A program made the translations under genes and the position numbers. Shown here in pieces: positions 46,826 to 58,306 of a stretch of DNA of 64,000 nt (positions within the stretch are counted from its first letter, which is position 1; the number at the start of each line of letters is the position of its first letter). The notes beneath the pieces are model-generated. The model did no database searches, was not told the origin of the DNA, and saw nothing but the letters and a program-made list of their open reading frames with translations. Source of the DNA: Epiperipatus broadwayi (Eukaryota; Onychophora; Udeonychophora; Euonychophora; Peripatidae); assembly GCA_028023455.1 (NCBI GenBank), contig JAQFVV010006238.1, positions 4,412,572 through 4,476,571 on the forward strand, in the 5' to 3' direction.

Positions 46826-49258
46826 GTGAGTGATTTTCATTATTATTATTGCTTTAAGAAGTCATATTATAATTATACACTTTAAATTATATAAATCATA
46901 CTTTATCTTTTTAATCATACCTCATTAGTTTTTTTATTTTAAAAATTGTGATATTTAAAATTATTCATATTTATATTAGCAAAGTAGTAGAATTTGGAAA
47001 TAATTTAGGAAAATAGAATTATTTTTAAAATGTAGCAAACTTAGCATAATTAAATATTAAGATTTATCATAAATTTGGATGAATACATTTCTATGTTATA
47101 GTATTTTATCACCCTGGTAGAAAAGCAATCTGATGTTTATTTACATTATTTTTTAGTTATATTTCTCATTTTTTTGTATATATATATATATATAGAAATT
47201 GGAGGCACAATATATATTATATTTCATTCCATGACCATCTCACTTATATTGCCTATAATAGTTTATATTTTGTTGATAAGCTTTGATTACAATAGAATAC
47301 ATATTGTCTACTGAATTGCAAATGCACAATATTTTTTAACTCAGACCTTTATATCATACAGATATTTTAATGTATATACTGTGCACATATAAGTTAAAAT
47401 TGTAATGTAACAAATTTTAAAAAAAAGTAATAATGTAATTATTATTAATAAATTTAAGAAACACATTTAGATTTATATTCTGTGTGTGTTCACTCTTTCA
47501 TATAAACTCAAAAACTAAAAATAATAAATTATTTTACTATATTATTAGTTTTGTAAATAAAATAATAAACAAAGTTTCAAATTATTATCTCCATTAAACA
47601 CACCCTAGTCAATATCTTCTTTATTTATTTATTTTTTCATCTCTAAAGGAATGTAATCTGAATATCATTAGACTACAGTCTTTCTATTTGTTTTGATGTT
47701 TTAAGTTTATACTAACTTTCAGCCATTCCCAACTTATTTTCTATTACTCATTTGAGATTCCCTTTTAAATTCTTCAATATGAACATTTTACAGGTTTTTT
47801 CTCCTGCCACTAATAAATTGATAAGTTTCATTTTATTACTTAAGAAATAAACTTTACGAATTTTTTAAAAAATTATTAAAAGTTTTAGTTTTACAATTAA
47901 AAAACATTTTATTACACAAAATGCAATGCCCTGAAAATTTACAAAGGATAATGGAAATAAAGAATAATATCTTTGGTTTTTAACATAAGCCAAAGAAAGA
48001 TTATTTAGTAAATATGATCGCTTACTGTTCTGAGATGGAAATATGGTTTTTGCTACATGTATGAATTTTACAATATTTTGTTTATTTAGATTTTTTTATA
48101 ATGTGTAATTTAATTAGTGTACATTGACACAGCACATACTTACTGTTTCACTATATATTTAAAATAAATTGAAGAAATGGTAAATTTTCAAAATGCTATT
48201 TTCTATGTATTGCTACATGATTACAACATGAGAAAATCTTCTTAAGACACATTCCTTGGGAGTGTTTTAAGGATTTTGGTATAAATGTCTTATAGAGAGT
48301 AGTTTCCCATCTGATTGTATGACAATATATAGAATAGAATATATAGAATAAAATGGTAGATGACACTTTAAAGATTTAACATCACTTCAATATATTTTAT
48401 AATTAATATGTGCCACTGAATACTAAGATGTTTTTATATGGGTGCAAAGTTCTTTTTGGAAAAATGTGTGCTAAATAATTCTGCCTTGTGCATGAATAAA
48501 CTGATTTAATTAGTTTTTATAAAGTAAGATTGCTATTTTATAGACTTAAGATTTGATATTAAATGGATCAGATTGATGGTATTTTGATAAGAAAAATATT
48601 ACTCATGTTGGTGGAAATGTTTGACACTTTCAGAGGCTGACAAAAATGGTGCTTGCTTAAAGCAAGCTTCTTGAGTTAAATGTTGCAAATTTTCATCATG
48701 TAACAAGATATAGAGGAAAAAAATGAAAATTGTGGTAATTAGGATTTTAAGATCACTCCAATTTATTTTATAATTAGATAAGATTGCTATGTATTTACAC
48801 ATAGTAATTTTATTCACAAAGCAACTAAGTTTGAATACATTATGACTCCACTACAATAACAATTCATGAGTCAAACTCTAACAAAGAACTATTTTATCAA
48901 ACTTGTAATTACAGAATATTATGATGAAATAGTAATAGCATAATTTGTTTTAATGACTTAGGCTTACATCTACATCATAATATAATGAAGCCTCATATAT
49001 ATCGCTAAGGTGCATACTTTATGAGTTTCCAAATTAGATATATTTCAATTCTCTTTCTTTTTGAAAAAAGAATGATTTTTTTATTTGAAGCTTACTTTGT
49101 TCAATTATATTTTTATTTATTATATACAGTTAAAGAAATCACTAGAATATTACAGCAGTCTGTTATTAAGACAACACTACAATTAGGAAATGAATGCATA
49201 GCCCATTGCCATAATAGCCTACTGGTTTAAGTATGAGGGTCATGGTGATCTAATTTAC
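46826..49258. other. AT-rich intron sequence after the YIPF6 exon, nothing recognised
   Basis: Only TA runs (47178-47194) and A/T tracts. No terminal YIPF6 exon, repeat family or other gene was recognised. Confidence 0.55.
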
Positions 49259-49602
49259 ATGTAATAACTAGATGTAATTACAGGGGGTTTGAACCCAGAT
49301 TTTCATGGTCCCTTTAGTCATCCACTCCATTTTATACATCTGACACACATGACCACATACATGCGAAGAAAATAAATGATTTCCAATATACATATTTCAT
49401 GCTGAATCAACACTCATCAGTTGATCAAGATCACTATATATGTAATCACGAAATACGTATATTGGAAATCATTTATTTTTTTTACATGTATGTGGTCGTG
49501 TGTGTCCGTTGCATAAGATAGACTACATAACTAAAGGGAGTTTGTATGTCTGGGTTCAAATCCCCTTTAATTACCTCTAGTTTAAAAATATGTAATAGCT
49601 AG
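49259..49602. mobile_element. Palindromic family B retroposon with 13-bp target duplication
   Basis: ATGTAATAACTAG (49259-49271) and ATGTAATAGCTAG (49590-49602) differ at one base. Between them an antisense family B segment (GGTTTGAACCCAGATTTTC ... CTGAATCAACACTCATC) is followed by a sense segment (ACGTATATTGGAAATCATTT ... TCTGGGTTCAAATCCCC), forming arms of about 120 bases. Box-B-like sequences are well kept in both arms. Only the tRNA-proximal part of the family is present, unlike the longer palindrome at 29838. Confidence 0.85.
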
Positions 49603-50859
49603 TTAAATATTTTCATTTATCATTATATATGTGTGTGTGTGAATGTGATTGCTTACCAGTATTTGACAGGGATTTCTATGTATTTGGTTTAAAACTGTTT
49701 TGATAAAATTTTCTGAAATCAAATGGTAAAATAAACCTTGGTCTACTCTAATTTCCTGTTTTGCCATGCCCGCTGACCAATTTTTGTTTTAAAGAATGTA
49801 TTGGCAATTAAATAGAAACGTTTTATAGAATAAAAAAAATTAAACTAAACCGTACAAAATCTTTTTGGTGGAACACAAATGTATCTTTTTCAGAGATTTC
49901 TTTTTTGTAAATGATAACACTATGTTATTTTTTAAATTCATCATTCTTAATTTCCTTTCCATTCTCAAAGTTCATTGATCGAAGAGTTTTGAACAATGTT
50001 TTTTTTTACTCTAGTAACCAATGATTTTTAAAAATAGTCATCGAAACGGGGAATGAAAAATGTAAAATATGAACATTTTTCTATAATTTAAGAAAGAATG
50101 AGTGCTGTTTGAAAATGGGTTTGCAATCACTTGGAAATATTAAGAAATTACTTTTTTTGTATAAAAATGTTATATTTATTGCCACCATGTATTTTAATAG
50201 AAGCAGTTTTCCTCAGGCCCATATGTCATAGCAGGAAAGTAAAGCAGAATGACATTTCCTTCATGCATTTGATAAGTCTAATATAAAATATATATTAGAT
50301 GTATAAGGTTCTAATCAATAATCATATTTTTTTCTATACAAGTATTTGAATTAATTCATATTTAATACAAAGATATAGTGAAGCTGTAGTTTTGAAATTA
50401 TCTAAAAAGCTGCTATCACTCCATATACCATGAGGGAGAGAGTTTTTAAGATTTTACTCATCACCATATTAATCTCAACTCAAAACATGTTTTGCACTCT
50501 GTCCTCATTAAGTGCACCTCAAACTGCCATTTCTTATCCACAAAGTTACCTTATTTCTCTTTAAATGTCCACCATCTGATGAGAACATAACCTAACATAT
50601 GGTAAACATGTAATGTGCAAAAGTGTAGAAAACCTTTCAGATGTTACCTGTAGTACTAAGATCATAGCAAATAATTGTGTAAGTATAAGATTGTTGAATT
50701 ATTAGGTTCCATATTTATTTTTTTACAATTTTTTTTTTTTTTTAAAAAAAAAGAGATTTTTGCTATTCTGTCTCATACATTAAGTCTGTGGAGGTCCTAG
50801 CTATTCTGAAAGATATAAACATTTTTTCTTAAAAGTTGTTACATACAAAGAGGGACCCT
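49603..50859. other. Intron sequence, nothing recognised
   Basis: A somewhat less AT-rich stretch lies at about 50410-50650 without recognised similarity. T and A tracts occur near 50730. Confidence 0.5.
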
Positions 50860-51580
50860 AAATTAACCACAATTTTGCAATAAAAAAATTGTGTATTTGT
50901 TTTTATGTGTTTCAAATTGAATCCCTTTCAAAGTATAGTCTATTTAAATGCAATATACCAGTCTACATGTGGGTTTCTCTTTTTGATGTAGACTGGAAAC
51001 TTTTGCAAAGTGATGCCTTTTAATGCCTGTGACATTTTCTTCTTCACCACTTTTAAGTTTACACACAAAAAAAAATTGAGATATTTTTTTTCATTTAAGA
51101 GAATAAAAAGAAGTCACACAGACCAAGATTGAGTGAATATGGTTAATGGATAAGGTGGGTCATGCTGAATTTAATTAAAAATTGTTTTACACTTATGGAT
51201 TTGTGTGCTATTTTTCTGTCATAGTAAATCTTGCACTTCTCATTTTACTGCAAAATGAGGTGTTTATGTTTTTCCGCATCGTGCATACTTTTCAGAACTC
51301 ATTGGTTTTAAATGTTTGATCATTATAAATGAATTCTGAGTGAATAATATCATTTGTACCCTCCCCCCCCAAAAAAAAAAAACAGCATCATGTTAACATT
51401 GGTCTTCACTTTTTATGCTTTTTTGAGAAATGGAGAATTTGATGCTTTCATTAAACTACTCATAAACTTGTGTTTTTCTCAGAGCAACTTGCCTGTAAGC
51501 TGTTTCAAGCATTACAACTGTTTTCTCTGCTATTTTTTGTAAAGGAGTAGAATTTCACATCGCTTCACAACTTTTCAACA
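50860..51580 (-). pseudogene. Decayed mariner-type transposase, antisense
   Basis: On the - strand, ALRKTQVYE-stop-FNES near 51490 corresponds to the mariner ALSRTQVFEWFKRF block. Near 51130-51080, HYPYSLNLGLCDFFLFS-like codons correspond to the YSPDLAPCDFFLFP motif with the third catalytic Asp. Farther on come KASLCKSFQSTSKRETHM and LHLNRLYFERDS, resembling the family's C-terminus (LxxIxxxxFQxCFExWxxRxxxCIxxxGxYFEGD). Multiple stops, a frameshift at the C/A tract 51363-51382 and lost motifs show it is inactive. It is a separate insertion from the one at 36920, on the opposite strand. Confidence 0.82.
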
Positions 51581-51592
51581 ATTACAAAAGAC

Positions 51593-51833
51593 TGAAGTGG
51601 AGCTGGACATATTGCTAGAAGATATGATAATAGATGGACAATTGAAATTTTAAACTGGATTCCAAGAGATTGTAAAAGACCCAAAAAGAACCCATATGTG
51701 AGATGGATGGATGAAATAAGAAAGTGTGCAGGGGTGATGTGGAGAAGAGAAGCTAAAGATTGACAAAGATGGATTGTACTTGGAGAGATCTTCATCCTAC
51801 AGTGAATTGATAATGGTTGTTGTTGTTGATAAT
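51593..51833 (+). mobile_element. Young RTE LINE 3' fragment
   Basis: From GGACATATTGCTAGAAGA to GAATTGATAATGG it follows the last 230 bases of the 20650-23926 element with only about 15-20 differences by eye. It encodes the same ILNWIPRDCKRPKK and YVRWMDEIRKCAG segments, but has a stop at TGA 51761. The tail is TTGTTGTTGTTGAT where the longer copy has TGATGATGATGATG. It is strongly 5'-truncated and lies directly beside the mariner fossil. A long - strand open frame across it is an antisense shadow. Confidence 0.92.
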
Positions 51834-52347
51834 GATACATTTCAGTCAACATATGTGAAATGCACTTTACAAAAAATGTCTTACATGGTACCATGATTTC
51901 ACATGGTGACATCACTTGGCAGATTAATGCAGATGAGACCCCGCAAGAGGTATTTAGCAACAGAAGCATATAGTACAACAAATGTGACTACCAAAAAACA
52001 ATTTGAGCTATTTATGAATCTTCCCTCATATATTCGTTCCATAGATTTAAGGAATTATTGTATATTTGTATGTGACTAAGATTAGCCATAATCCTTAAAG
52101 TTATCAATTTGATTACTACGCCTTCCATAAAGATGTATTGTATGTGATACAAACTTTTATCTGGGAAATACTGCAAGGTCTTAAGTCTTTGTTGGTGCAG
52201 TTTATGAAATGTATTTATGTCTTGAGCATAGCAATATTGTTTGTCATGACTGTTAGAAAAGGCTACATACAGATGATTTTAATTAATTAATGTTTAGTAC
52301 ATTTTTTACATTCATGTTTCATTTATTTTAATATTTTATATTCTCTA

Positions 52348-52422
<75 letters not shown>

Positions 52423-54179
52423 GATGATGATGATGATGATGATGATTATTATTATTATTATTATTATTATTATTTTGTTTAATAATTTCTAGATTATAAT
52501 TGAAAATGAATAAAAAAAGAATATATTTTATTATATAAATATAATAAATGCAAATTTGTAAAGTTTTAATTTTTTTTTTTAATGATTTGGCACTTAGTTA
52601 TTATAAATGAACTTCAAATATACAACCAATCTTCTTTGCTATTTTTGTAATGCTCCTCTACAAGATTAAAAGTTTTAAGCTATTGGAAATAAAGCTGTAA
52701 TTAATTAACTGTAAGTTTGAACATTCAAACTTAATATCAGTTTGAGCGTTGTAATGATAGAAGTAATATCTCTATGTTGATGCGTTTTGATTTCTAAGCC
52801 ACCTTGTGAGAAATGAGTAAAAATCATGTCACTCTAGATTGGTTAAAATTTTATTGATCTGGTAATGTGTAAAACTTTAAAGAATTATTTAGATGGTGTA
52901 TGAATAGTTGAGTGGGAATAGTAACGAGTTTTTAAGAAGTAGATTAAAGATTGCCATGGGATTGACATTTAGAATTTTATCATAGCAATACGAAACATTC
53001 ACGGTTTTTTGTGTGTGAGAGAGAGAGTTAGTGATTAATGGCATAATGAATCGTCATAATGGACTAATGAAGAAAATTAAACTTTCAGTAATGACGGAAG
53101 TGATAAATAAATGTTTTCAAAAGTTGAATTAATCTGACATTATAGGATAGTTTTACAAAAACTTATTTTGGAACATGAATTTTAAAATTGGCTTAGATTC
53201 AAAAATAATTTGCACATTTATAAGATATTTTTGAATAAGAAGTTAATAAGGAAATGTAGGTTTTACATAATAAACAATTTTTTACTCTTTTGATTCTGCT
53301 ATAAAAGAGTGTTATATTGTGAATTTAATTGAGATCATTGGATTTGATGGAAATTTCAATTTTCGATTGAACGAATGATGTTTTACAAAAAGCTTGCTAA
53401 AAAAAATATAGAATGAAAGATACTGCAGCTTTATAACTTCCTTATGAATCATATGAGGATTGCGGGCAAATTATATCTAAAATATCTTCATATATGCTTT
53501 CTGATATAAAGGTATGATAATGCTATAAACTGATTACATTGATAAGAAAACATTTTTCTAATAATATTATTGTGTGTTAAAGAGAATAAAAATGGAAAAT
53601 TGTATCTACTGTATAAAGATCAAGGCGGTGGAAAAGTTTATTAACAAATTCAATAATTAAGGTATGTTTGTATATATACCTAAAATTTTAGACGATAACT
53701 TTTGACAATATGGATTTTTATATAATAGTAGATAGGTTTGAACCTAAAATATATACAATTAAAGATATAAACATATGTATAACGAGATCTTCAAAATGTG
53801 TACTCTCAAACTTTCGTTCAAATAAATAAGTTAAATGATTAACAAAATTCAAATAAAAATTTTAATCCAAATATATAATAATATTAACCAATGTGAGGAT
53901 GATGATGTATAATTTAAAAATACAAATAGTCTCAAAAGTATTTTATTTGTTTTTTTAGTTTTAATAAAAAAAAAAAAACCTCAAAGTCACCAAACCTCCT
54001 AAAAAGAAAGTTTATTCTTTGAAAACTTTTAAAGGACTAATTATCAGGACTGTGAATATTAACTAGCATAAATGTGCTAAAAACATATATTTGGATTAAA
54101 TTACAAATACAAATTAAATAGATTAATAAAAAAATGTAAGAAATTATTAATAATGAATAAATAAAATTGTTGCATATAT
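51834..54179. other. Intron sequence with a microsatellite
   Basis: Apart from the ATT/ATG repeat at 52348-52475 no element or gene was recognised. A short GA run lies near 53018-53028. Confidence 0.55.
52348..52475. repeat. (ATT)n microsatellite with internal (ATG)n block
   Basis: About 75 bases of TAT repeats are followed by eight ATG units (52422-52445) and a further 30 bases of ATT. The internal block differs by one base per unit, so it probably arose from one point change that then expanded. Confidence 0.97.
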
Positions 54180-54701
54180 ACTCGCAACTGTAATTGCAAG
54201 GAAATCAAGTTATATATCACGTGACTGCTTGTATTAGAAATGTTATCTAATGAGCATGCCAATAGTTCTTAACAAGCTTTTCAGAACATCCCTATTCCCA
54301 GACTGTTTTCTAACTCTGGCTTTTGTCAGTGAGGTGCTAGGATATTCAAGCATTAGATTTAAAATACCAGGTCAAGCCCAGCACTTTATCTAATGTTTAA
54401 CTGTTAAGTTAAAAATCTGAAATTTTCAGACATCCATAATGTCTTCAAATCCACTATCTAACTTAGTTCAGTCCCATACGGCTATTTGAAGACATGGATG
54501 TCTGAAATTTTCAGATTTTCATTTTAATAGTTAAACATTAGATAAAGTGCTGGGCTTGACCTGGTATTTTAAATCTAATGCTTGAATATCCTAGCACCTC
54601 ACTGATGAAAGCCAGAGCTAGAAACAGGTCTGGGGATAGGGATGTTCTGAAAAGCTTGTTAAGAGCTATTGGCATGCTCATTATATAACTCACAACTATC
54701 A
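54180..54701. mobile_element. Hairpin retroposon related to family C, older copy
   Basis: Arms from 54242 and 54689 pair inward for about 200 bases: CATGCCAATAGTTCTTAACA against TGTTAAGAGCTATTGGCATG, and AAATACCAGGTCAAGCCCAG against CTGGGCTTGACCTGGTATTT. The loop near 54440-54500 holds the core AACTTAGTTCAGTCCCATA, inverted relative to the copy at 175. A 48-base tail (ATATATCACGTGAC ...) precedes the hairpin, as in family C. The flanks ACTCGCAACTGTAA (54180) and ACTCACAACTATCA (54688) match at 11 of 14 positions, a plausible old target duplication. Confidence 0.8.
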
Positions 54702-55420
54702 ACATATGCTCATTAATATTCAATATTTTATTAACAAAAGATATTTTAAGTTTAAGCTAAGTTGAAATTTAAGACCTTACAGTATTTCTAATGATAAGAT
54801 CTTATCATGTTAAACATTGAAACGGTCACTTGAACCATGGTTTTTTTAGGTACCATTCTTTTAAGATTTTATTGTTGTTTTCCTTAGTTTTTCCAATGAT
54901 GATCTTCTCCTTGAACATTGGTAATGTTAGGGAGTAAATATAGCAGCACTGGGGATGTTCTATGAGATGTGGTATCTGTAAATCTTGAGTACTTTGTGAC
55001 ACTATCTATTTCTTCCTTCACAGCATTATACATGTCTTGCAAAAGCTGGTTTTTTAAACTTCAGCACTAACTTCTGAATCTGATTGCATTTTCCAGGTTG
55101 TTTTGACTGGTGTGGTTTTTGGTTCTCTAGCCCAAATGGTAAATAGATTTCATCTAAATAAATTCATCCTACTGATTGTTCTAACTGGAATGTTGAAAAA
55201 TACTTTTAAAATAGTTAGTAAAATATGGCTTTTAGTGGGAAAAGAGTTATAATTAGTGGTTGTGTCTCTTTTTAGCATGGATCATGGCAACATAGCTTCA
55301 ATAGTAGAATGCACTCTAATACAAAAGCAATATAAAATGAACTGCTGCACTCATAGAATTAGAATAATAGTGTCTAGTTTCTTGTTTTAGATCTATTTAT
55401 AGCTCTTTGATGTTGTTGGT
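54702..55420. other. Intron sequence, nothing recognised
   Basis: Moderately AT-rich. No repeat family or coding similarity recognised. Confidence 0.5.
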
Positions 55421-55559
55421 TTTTTTTTTTTTATTAAAAGAAGAAATTTATTTCTGAAAATAAAAATACAAAAACATTGTAGTCAGTTAGTAAACATTAG
55501 TTCATGATAAGTTGAATATTGAGTAGTTTGTTAATGTTCGCAAAAGGATGTAATTATTC

Positions 55560-57003
55560 TTATGTAATGAGTGTTTTGTAATTAAGGTTAATTCTTGCCC
55601 AGGTTTCCTGGAACAAACAGTCTGGAGCCAGAAGTTGGTCTCTTTTCTTAATTTTCAAGATCAATTCTGTGAAAACATGACAGATGTCGTGATTGGTTTG
55701 GGTAAATATTAGCTTGCATCTAGTAAGCCAAACTGCAAAATGGAGAAAAATGGAAAGTCTGATAATGGAGAAGGTACCATTTTCTATAAATTTGCTAATG
55801 GAAAAAGCATCTGTTATTCCAGGTGACCCGCTATTGACAATTAAATCATGAAGTGGAGCTAGAAAGGAGCAGGAGTAAAAGAGATGCTGGATTATTTCAT
55901 CCTCAGTCTGGCATAATTGACACTGAGAATTGATCTTTGTGAATCCACTTCTCCAAACCAAGAAATGATTGGTGAGAAGTGAAGAGAGATTGAATTTGAG
56001 TACAAAGTCAATATATTTGGGTTCAGAGAGCCAGTTCTTAGAACGCCTGATGATTTGCTTGTTATTTATTTCCAGCTGAGAAGGCAAATCAGTTTGGTTT
56101 GGATTTAAAAGCTTATATGTCTTCCAATAAGTCTTCTTGTTTTGTAGAGTTTGTTCTGTGATGTTAACTAGGCTGTTAGGGTATGTAAATAGATCACTGG
56201 TCCATTTACTTGCAAATGGTGGAGGCGTGTCTGTAGGTTTGAATGGAAAATTGATGTTGGCATTAGATAATTCAAGGTAGATTAAGCGGAGTAATCCGAT
56301 TGATTTTTGTGTATAGAACACGACTATAGAATGCAGACCCGCACCACCCAATTCCCTGGGCCTCTGCATTTTAATCATGCTAATGGAAACAACCTTGCCT
56401 TTCCAAAATAACTTAGAACAGATTGAATTTATACTTGATTGAAAGACATTAGGTGGTTTGATAATGGGTAGAAAATAGTTGATTCTGGGAAAGATAATCA
56501 TATTTAGTAGTGTTGCTTTTCCAGAGAGTGATAAGGATATTGAAGAAAGGGATTTCACTATTTGCTTGGTTTTGTCTAGAATGGACTGCTGTATTTGCTT
56601 TCTCATTGCAGTGGCCGATAATGCAATGGGAAAGCCAAGAAATTTTTGAGGCTTGGCAGTGTAAGTTGAGGGAATGGTTTTGCCATTGAAGATTTTCCAA
56701 ATGGCTGATTTTGGTTGGTTGATGTGCAGATTATATTGTGAGGCGTATTTGTCCAAGATCAATTGTAAGCATGTTAAATATTTGATGGAGGGAAGAAATA
56801 TGGTGACATCATCGACATAGGAGATGTGGTGTATCTCTTCTCTCAAAAGAGGAATATAAATTCCAGGTAGTTTACTTTCAATTTCTTTGAGGATGGGGTC
56901 TATATAAGTGATAAAGCAGAGGGTACTCAGTGGAGATCCTTGAGGAATTGAGAGATGGGGTCTAAATCCAGGGGCCAGGCTGCCATCAAGAGATGAAAAT
57001 GGA
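55560..57003 (-). pseudogene. LINE reverse transcriptase, C-terminal part with zinc knuckle
   Basis: This frame opens near 57003 with SLDGSLAPGFRPHLSI, PQGSPLSTLCFITYIDPIL (motif B) and HISYVDDVTIFL (motif C, YVDD). It then runs without interruption to TAA near 55560, almost 480 codons. Downstream segments are SLSLSGKATLLNMIIFPRI, SKLFWKGK and RPRELGGAGL. A CQLCQTEDEIIQHLFYSC knuckle (C-x2-C-x8-H-x4-C) matches the zf-RVT-type region of several LINE groups. The lack of stops over this length suggests a fairly recent insertion. The intact YVDD active site contrasts with the FTDD of the RTE copy. Confidence 0.88.
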
Positions 57004-57545
57004 CCAATTTAGGATGAGGTTACCAATAATTCTTACATAGACCAGAGGAACTGAGTAGTTACTAAGTGTTTGTAATAATGTGGAAGGCACTACAGTGTCA
57101 AAAGCACATGCAAAATCTAATTGCACTGCAATGGGCATAGTTTTCCTGTATTGTCTAATGTATTCTCTGACAATCACAAAATGACGAACAGCATGAATTG
57201 TGGAGGAGCCCTTACAGGCATATTGATGCTTTGAGATATATGATAGTAGCTGGTCTTGGATCCTATCCTTGATGATGAACTCAGTGGTCTTGATGAGTAG
57301 CGGGGTCATAGATATAGGTCGTATGTTAGAGAGTTGTGAAGGATTGATTTGTTTTTTCATAAAAGGGACTAATGCGATCAGGTAGAGATCCGGAATGTTT
57401 TGAAACTCATCCGCAGGAACATCAATTAACCCGTGAAGTATGGGTGCAGTGAAATAACTTAGGTGGAGCAGCACAAAGCGAGGTATCCCATGAAGACCAG
57501 GATGGGTGTTTTCAGGGTAGGATTGTAGTTTCTGAATTTATGTGA
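56986..57545 (-). pseudogene. LINE reverse transcriptase, N-terminal part (motif A)
   Basis: The frame reads PGLHGIPRF at its start, then LIALVPFMKKQ, SNIRPISMTPLLIKT, KHQYACKGSSTIHAV and AVQLDFACAFDTVVP, where LDFACAFDTV is RT motif A with its catalytic Asp. The frame then meets TGA near 57000 (IFIS-stop). Coding continues in another frame in the next piece, so one small indel near 57000 separates them. The endonuclease and any ORF1 are absent because of the 5' truncation. Confidence 0.85.
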
Positions 57546-58306
57546 GCTTCTGTTATATTGTGACTGTGAAAGTGCATTAAATCGTCCCAGGTGTTAACAT
57601 ATGTTCTAAACAATGTATATGTCTCCAGCTAGGGAATATATGACCTTTGCATTATTCCAACAATATTTTTTGAAAAACACCCTGTTCACTCTCTTCAAAA
57701 CATGATCTGAATACAAATTTTAGTACATTATAATTTTTATACATAAATATATGAAATAAAAGAAGAGAGAAAAATAATTTGTCTTTTTTATTTTTATTTA
57801 CATTTCACAACACTGGAAGAAGAAACATTCACTGCGAATCAATTCCAAAATTCTAATATTTTTTTCAAATCCATCTTCAGATTTTCTATAAAAATGGACA
57901 AGTTGTTTAATTAAAACTCCCATTTGAAAGGCAGATTAAATAAGATTCCAATTTATACTTTAAAAAAAAAAACTACAAAATTCAAATTCTTTCATGTATC
58001 AAATGCATTTTCTGCTCTTCCATTACAGTATTATTATCACTCCTTTGTTTCTCACATATTACAATGTAATACTTAATAATCTTCAATAATGCACATGAAT
58101 TAATTGTACGTTTAACCTTTAGTTAGTTTCCCCTTTATTTCTCACGTGATATGTATCAACATGCACACACTCAAATGGTAGTTTATATATTAGACAGTTC
58201 ACATGGGTATTTATTAAACAGTTTTTTTTACCTCTCTGCAGTATTGTAGTATAATCAATCTGATCTGAATTGCATTTGTTATAGCTACAATATATATATA
58301 CACACA
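57546..58306. other. AT-rich intron sequence, nothing recognised
   Basis: It ends in a TA/CA run that directly abuts the MITE. No other feature recognised. Confidence 0.55.

Larger units (their letters stand above)
55421..57545 (-). mobile_element. 5'-truncated LINE with poly(A) end, distinct from RTE
   Basis: On the - strand the element enters within the RT domain at about 57545 and ends in a run of A (the + strand T tract 55422-55434) after a short 3' UTR. It contains RT motifs A, B and C and a C-terminal zinc knuckle. The body is notably less AT-rich than the flanks. A poly(A)-type end and 5' truncation are typical of LINE insertion. The RT and the C-terminal zinc-binding region look closest to the L1/Tx1-like group, but I cannot fix the clade. 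Target duplications were not found. Confidence 0.88.

Noticed and set aside
51565-51981. A 138-codon - strand frame
   Set aside because: Its middle is the exact antisense of the RTE 3' fragment at 51593-51833; the ends are unrelated flank.
52348-52475. CRISPR-like or coding repeat
   Set aside because: It is a plain ATT/ATG microsatellite with no spacers. No prokaryotic features occur in the window.
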